From an uncultured Cocleimonas sp. (lineage in GTDB: Bacteria > Pseudomonadota > Gammaproteobacteria > Thiotrichales > Thiotrichaceae), in the NCBI GenBank assembly GCA_938041705.1, contig CALISP010000265.1, positions 1 through 17,921 on the forward strand: a stretch of DNA of 17,921 bases, in the 5' to 3' direction. Every line of letters begins with the position of its first letter. Position 1 is the stretch's first letter. The position numbers and the translations under genes are program-made. This document shows positions 15,401-17,921 of this stretch, one piece after another. The notes under the pieces were generated by a model. The model ran no database searches and was not told the DNA's origin. It worked only from the letters and a program-made list of their open reading frames with translations.

Positions 15401-16588
15401 TGCACGTCGTTCTGATAAGATTTGATCATATTGTGCATTACCTAAACCACAGGTATTACCTGTAATTCTAATAGTACCTTTATAACCCGTCTTTCGAATT
15501 TCATTAGCTACTTGTGACAAACGTTGTTGTGCAGATGGGATTAATTTTGAACTATTTTTCTTAAAGAAAGTTTGACCTTCTAAAGCCATAGTACTTTTAA
15601 CCATGCTCTTGTAAGGAACTTTAACAGTCTTTTTAGCATATACAGGAACGGTTTTATAAGTTGGAACCTTTTTATATTGTGTACTTGTATTATAACGAGG
15701 AGGAGTCGCTTGACCTGGAACTTCTACACGAACACGTTTAGTAGATGTTGCATTCTGGAATGCATTAGAACCTGCAAAATCATACTTATAGCCCAATCTT
15801 GCAGAATAATCATTATCTGAACTGCCGCCATCTTGATATCCACCACTGCGTTTTGAACCACTCACGTCTAATGACACGCTATGTCCGGTACCGTCAAAGA
15901 ATTTCTCTACACCTGCTGATAGAGTAGTGTTACGAGCATCTTTTTCATTACTACCTACTTTATCACTCCATTCATGATCTAAACCGCCGCGAACACGCAA
16001 ATTAGAATCTGGCAAAAAAGTACCTATACTTGCACCTACTCCATATTCATAAGCTCTATCAGAAATTTTATCTGCACCAGTGCCTCTAGTATCTTTTCGT
16101 CCTGATAAGCCTTTACTGGCTCGACCTTCCCAGAACATATCTTGAGTTTCTTGACCATATCCTAAAGTTACTTTTTCATGTCCAGCGGAATTACGATCGT
16201 ATGCAGCTTTTGCTTTATTCACTCTTCGCGATTGTCCATCATCATCGCGTGAAACCCAATTATGATTAACTTCTACACCACGACCTTGTAAACCTTTATC
16301 CTCACCTTTTAGATCATAATCTGCCCAAATACCAGCACTGGTACTTCGATCATTGCTTTCTGAGAGTACTTGATTTAATTGGATATCAACATTACCTTGA
16401 TCAGTAATACCTGCACCGATTTGCGTATTTCCACCAACGTATTGTTGGTTAACTCTACTGGTTTGTTGGCCATCTTGGTATTGTTGACTAGAAGATGGCG
16501 TTGCAAATGCCGCAGTTGATAAAACAGCTGCTGAACTTAATACAACAGGAAGACATATCCATTTATAAGTCGTGATAAATTTTTTCAT
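12437..16588 (-). CDS. giant exported protein: barrel-like region, OmpA-like domain, nine cadherin/Big-type repeats
   Basis: The 1383-residue product has a signal peptide with probable cleavage after AFA at residue 29. Residues about 45-272 are rich in alternating, tyrosine- and glycine-containing strands, consistent with an outer-membrane barrel of roughly ten or more strands. A basic, VPxY-repeating linker (about 305-328) leads to an OmpA-like domain (about 335-442), with a degenerate peptidoglycan motif TCGLGNAQYDQILSERRAKSV. A second linker (about 446-535) precedes nine repeats of about 90 residues from about 540 to 1373. They carry NDTDxDGDxLTI calcium-site-like, NGTV, YTP and FTGTDTFTYxxSDGNGG motifs, matching Big_9/cadherin-like adhesin modules. 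The protein ends CPAGQKCN. A role in the envelope, adhesion or surface is inferred. The gene is monocistronic, with a promoter at 16660-16687 and a strong terminator. No T1SS or autotransporter signal is visible. Confidence 0.88.
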   Translation of the reverse strand: MKKFITTYKWICLPVVLSSAAVLSTAAFATPSSSQQYQDGQQTSRVNQQYVGGNTQIGAGITDQGNVDIQLNQVLSESNDRSTSAGIWADYDLKGEDKGLQGRGVEVNHNWVSRDDDGQSRRVNKAKAAYDRNSAGHEKVTLGYGQETQDMFWEGRASKGLSGRKDTRGTGADKISDRAYEYGVGASIGTFLPDSNLRVRGGLDHEWSDKVGSNEKDARNTTLSAGVEKFFDGTGHSVSLDVSGSKRSGGYQDGGSSDNDYSARLGYKYDFAGSNAFQNATSTKRVRVEVPGQATPPRYNTSTQYKKVPTYKTVPVYAKKTVKVPYKSMVKSTMALEGQTFFKKNSSKLIPSAQQRLSQVANEIRKTGYKGTIRITGNTCGLGNAQYDQILSERRAKSVRNFLIKQGFNADHLMARGLGKMHPKYRNIPGEGFKNRRVDIEYVTETNVAKTAYRSEEKTVQTGTRQVATGFQNVAAGTKNVLIDSGQAGTPRVIWKTETVNNAPAWIKRALHNNIKHDRTINTYQTTEGFDSQPINTVPAATDDSAKTACGIPVSIDVLGNDTDANNNALTILSFTQGSNGTVTRGVNGQLIYTSNGANCGQDDEFTYTVSDGNGGVDTAKVTVSVDPDDAVSAANETTTVEAGQAITIDVLDNDDSDATINRIVTNPTNGTVEIIDGKVVYRANTDFSGTDTFTYEVVDANGNKDTATVTVNVQGASQAANTAPVAQDDQASTTEGQSVTLDSLANDTDTDDDTLVIDSVSNPTNGTAVVTGGQIIYTPNADFTGTDTFTYIISDGNGGTSQATETVIVNAPSNQAPIAVNDTGNVVCSGPVIINVLENDTDADTINTNLNILDFSQPTNGTVTKNADGQLVYTSNGNSCGTNDQFTYNVTDGVNTSNTATVTIAIAPDVNNAPTAADDEATTQVNSPVTIMTVANDTDPDGDNLKISDVSQPQNGTVTISSDGTKIIYTPKQDFTGVDIFDYTITDGNGGTSMATETVTVTAAPNTKPIAKNDNATTEEGKPVTLMTVANDSDPDGDVLTITSITQPANGTASSDGKKITYTPKTDFIGVDTLTYVISDGRGGTATATETITVTAAPNTKPIAKDDSVKTPEGTPVTLMTVANDTDADGDDLTITNVQQPQNGSVTNDGKKITYNPKPGFIGMDKFTYTIQDGNGGTATATETVIVEAIPNKAPTANLDTMSTGCAIITIDALANDTDPENDTLTIVNVSGASLGTATIVGNKIQFKPSNTCDKGGTGTDTLSYTISDGVNTSTGNVKVEVKGDIGNTRAESDTVTTEVDKAIQINVLANDSGIGLTITMVDDPINGSVSVNNGVITYTPNPGFEGTDDFYYDIVDQNGYKDAAMVIVKVEKPCPAGQKCN
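12470..14971 (-). repeat. nine tandem cadherin/Big-like repeat units within the giant gene
   Basis: The units lie at about residues 540-627, 628-716, 723-813, 815-910, 912-1006, 1008-1099, 1101-1192, 1194-1286 and 1288-1373. Units 5-7 are the most alike, sharing MTVAND[TS]D and KxITYxPK motifs. Units 1, 4 and 8 differ by carrying a pair of cysteines about 47-52 residues apart (550/600, 829/881, 1207/1254). Confidence 0.85.
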
Positions 16589-16659
16589 AAGATTATTTTC
16601 ATTTTTACTGAGTTAATTTATTTAAGTTATTTTTATTTTTGTAATTACTGATTACACCA

Positions 16660-16687
16660 ATTAAAAAGAAGCCTTTATAATCGTCAA
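16660..16687 (-). promoter_or_regulatory. predicted promoter of the giant-protein gene
   Basis: On the minus strand, TTGACG (16682-16687, 5/6) is followed after 16 bases by TTTAAT (16660-16665, 5/6). Transcription would start near 16653, leaving a leader of about 65 bases. The leader has no strong ribosome binding site. Confidence 0.45.
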
Positions 16688-16745
16688 TCAGCAACACTTT
16701 GTTTTTTGTAAATTAAACAAGTCCTTATGTTCATTCGATCCGATA

Positions 16746-16767
16746 AAAGGGTATCCCCGGACTTTTA
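16746..16767 (-). repeat. dispersed G-rich repeat, copy D (diverged)
   Basis: The plus strand reads AAAGGGTAT, CCCC, GGACTTTTA, matching copy A at 17 of 22 positions. It lies 98 bases after the stop of the small exported protein gene, on that gene's strand. Confidence 0.5.
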
Positions 16768-16805
16768 CACTGTATTTGAACTATTAATCAAAAACACACT
16801 CATAC

Positions 16806-16859
16806 AAACTCATTCTTTATGAGTTTAATAAGAACATAAAAGGAAAACTTCCCTTTTAT
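16806..16859 (-). terminator. two hairpins after the small exported protein gene
   Basis: ATAAAAGG (16836-16843) pairs with CCTTTTAT (16852-16859) directly after the stop codon. AAACTCAT (16806-16813) pairs with ATGAGTTT (16819-16826) over a 5-base loop. Neither has a clean U-tract, so termination efficiency is uncertain. The rest of 16589-16865 holds the giant-gene promoter and repeat D. Confidence 0.45.
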
Positions 16860-16865
16860 AAATTA

Positions 16866-17168
16866 CTAGCGACGAACCACACTGTGTATTACATGTGAAT
16901 TTTCAAAGAAAACTGAAAAAGTAGGGTAATCCCAACGTGTAATTCTTGGGTTGCGTTTAGTTACTTTTCCCTTTGAAACACTGATACGCTTTGCTGCACC
17001 AAATTTTTTACTTACAGAGCGCTTTGTTTGTCCAAACTTTGGCATATTCTGTTTTTTTAGTACTTTAGCATTAGGACCAATGGCCAATATTTCAGCTTGA
17101 ACACTGATTGGTGTCATTTGGGCAGTTATGGCAAGAGTTGCACATAGTAATAGGGGTTTTATATTCAT
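16866..17168 (-). CDS. small exported conserved protein (100 aa)
   Basis: The 100-residue product has a signal peptide (MNIKPLLLCATLAIT...) with probable cleavage after VQA at about residue 25, so it is predicted to be periplasmic. The mature part is basic. A central SVSKKFGAAKRIS segment resembles the 'V..rFG.P' element, and the C-terminus TRWDYPTFSVFFENSHVIHS is the hallmark of a conserved gammaproteobacterial family of small exported proteins. I recall database entries for that family named 'phosphodiesterase', but no phosphodiesterase catalytic motif is visible here and the function is unknown. The 'RWDYP...FSVFFE...VIHSVV' pattern also recalls outer-membrane-assembly-type beta folds. It is divergent from lolC and has AGAGA about 9 bases before the ATG. 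Confidence 0.8.
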   Translation of the reverse strand: MNIKPLLLCATLAITAQMTPISVQAEILAIGPNAKVLKKQNMPKFGQTKRSVSKKFGAAKRISVSKGKVTKRNPRITRWDYPTFSVFFENSHVIHSVVRR

Positions 17169-17232
17169 TGTTATTATCTCTTTTTGATCTAGATTTCTTA
17201 TTATGTTGTTAAATTTAGAACATTTTCATTAC

Positions 17233-17281
17233 GGTTATGTACTCGGTATTTTTTGTAATATAAATATCCGTTTTCATAACC
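17233..17281. promoter_or_regulatory. two-step inverted repeat in the divergent lolC control region
   Basis: GGTTATG (17233-17239) mirrors CATAACC (17275-17281). Inside these, CGGTATT (17244-17250) nearly mirrors AATATCCG (17263-17270), and both pairs are separated by 4 bases. It lies between two divergent genes, about 22 bases upstream of the lolC -35 element. It may be an operator for one or both genes. Confidence 0.4.
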
Positions 17282-17303
17282 TTATTTTAATTTACTTACT
17301 GTT

Positions 17304-17331
17304 TTGTTATGAACGCTGCCAAGGCTATAAT
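17304..17331 (+). promoter_or_regulatory. predicted lolC promoter very close to the ATG
   Basis: TTGTTA (17304-17309) is followed after 16 bases by a perfect TATAAT (17326-17331). The lolC ATG begins 9 bases after the -10 element, so the predicted transcript starts within about 1-3 bases of the start codon. No ribosome binding site precedes the ATG. Confidence 0.55.
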
Positions 17332-17339
17332 CCTCAACC

Positions 17340-17921
17340 ATGTTTAAACCTTTAGAGCTATTTGTCGGTTTGCGTTATACGCGTTCTAAGTACAAAAATA
17401 ATTTCATATCCTTCATTTCTTTAACATCAATGTTAGGTATTCTATTTGGGGTTCTAGTACTTATCACTGTTCTGTCTGTCATGAATGGATTCGAGAAAGA
17501 ACTAAGAGACAGAATACTAAGCATGGTTTCGCATGTCACTATCACTGAGACGGACGGACTACTTTCTGATTGGCGGAACGAACAAAATAAGTTACTTACA
17601 AATGAAGACGTTGTTGGTTCTGCTCCATTTATTGAAAAACAAGTGATGATAAGCGCCAATGGTCAATTGCGTGGTGTATTGATGCAAGGGATTCTTCCTG
17701 AAGAGCAACCAAAAGTCGGAGACATAGATAAACGTGTTATTGAAGGCAGCTTTTCTGAATTAAAACCACGTAGTTACAGTATTGCTTTAGGAGTTGAATT
17801 AGCACAGCATCTTGGGGTTTTTGTAGGTGATAAAGTTACCGTTGTTACACCTCAAATTAAAATTACTCCTGCTGGAATGATTCCTAGAAGTAAAAGATTT
17901 ACAGTGAGTTCTATCTACAAA
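17340..17921 (+). CDS. lolC: LolC/LolE-family lipoprotein-release permease, C-terminus cut by window edge
   Basis: LolC with LolD and LolE forms the inner-membrane ABC machine that releases outer-membrane lipoproteins to the chaperone LolA. The 194 visible residues match the family N-terminus: MFKPLELFVGLRYTRSK, then NNFISFISLTSMLGILFGV. The first membrane helix is at about 22-47, with the hallmark VLSVMNGFEKELRDRIL at about 44-60. The periplasmic MacB_PCD-like domain follows, with PFIEKQVMIS, a GVLMQGILP turn and IALGVELAQHLGVFVGDKV. The start is fixed by family alignment, and an in-frame TAA lies just upstream. The frame is open to the right edge. lolD would be expected next. LolC and LolE cannot be separated with certainty from this part. 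Confidence 0.92.
   Translation, partial: MFKPLELFVGLRYTRSKYKNNFISFISLTSMLGILFGVLVLITVLSVMNGFEKELRDRILSMVSHVTITETDGLLSDWRNEQNKLLTNEDVVGSAPFIEKQVMISANGQLRGVLMQGILPEEQPKVGDIDKRVIEGSFSELKPRSYSIALGVELAQHLGVFVGDKVTVVTPQIKITPAGMIPRSKRFTVSSIYK

Noticed and set aside
16585..16602. Five-codon upstream frame overlapping the giant gene's start (ATGA)
   Set aside because: It has no ribosome site of its own and is likely chance in an A-rich leader.
17375..17659. 94-codon minus-strand frame opposite lolC
   Set aside because: The plus-strand frame matches the LolC family throughout, so the minus frame is a shadow.

Overview
The window is AT-rich, densely coding bacterial chromosome. It most likely comes from a gammaproteobacterium outside the enteric group. 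The evidence is a canonical SMC followed by ZipA (enterics use MukB instead of SMC), a LolC-type lipoprotein-release permease, and small proteins resembling families I associate with Pseudomonas-like and other gammaproteobacteria. I cannot name a genus. No rRNA, tRNA, CRISPR array, integrase or complete insertion sequence is visible.

Layout. (1) 1-5446, all minus strand: smc, zipA, a 65-residue PA3496-like protein and the start of a DUF599 membrane protein that runs off the left edge. This is a chromosome-segregation and division block; ligA, which often follows zipA, is absent. (2) 5447-6713: a divergent/convergent island. It holds a plus-strand gene whose N-terminal half resembles the DNA-binding domain of IS5/InsH-type transposases and which ends in a four-cysteine zinc ribbon, with no catalytic domain. 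Beside it is a possible minus-strand gene remnant. (3) 6714-12215, minus strand: a complete family-5 (peptide/nickel-type) ABC importer, transcribed as fused double ATPase, periplasmic binding protein, then two permeases. (4) 12437-16588, minus strand: a 1383-residue exported protein made of a barrel-like region, a central OmpA-like domain and nine cadherin/Big-type repeats, followed by a strong intrinsic terminator. (5) 16866-17168, minus: a small exported conserved protein. (6) 17340 to the right edge, plus: the start of lolC, with a promoter so close to the ATG that the mRNA may be nearly leaderless.

The most unusual signals are non-coding. A G-rich 22-24-nt motif occurs four times (5568, 6692, 12340, 16746). 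Each copy lies roughly 70-125 nt after a gene or gene remnant, on that gene's own strand. Two copies flank the zinc-ribbon gene as inverted repeats, and two copies that differ at a single base flank the ABC importer. The heptamer CGGTTAT also recurs in five intergenic places. Inside the zinc-ribbon gene, a ten-A run forms an in-phase A_AAA_AAG slippery site with a -1-frame stop two codons later, which could give a second product lacking the zinc ribbon.

Functionally the blocks look independent: cell division and segregation, peptide-type uptake, a giant envelope/adhesion protein, and lipoprotein sorting. The island around 5.5-6.7 kb is the part least explained by known housekeeping functions.
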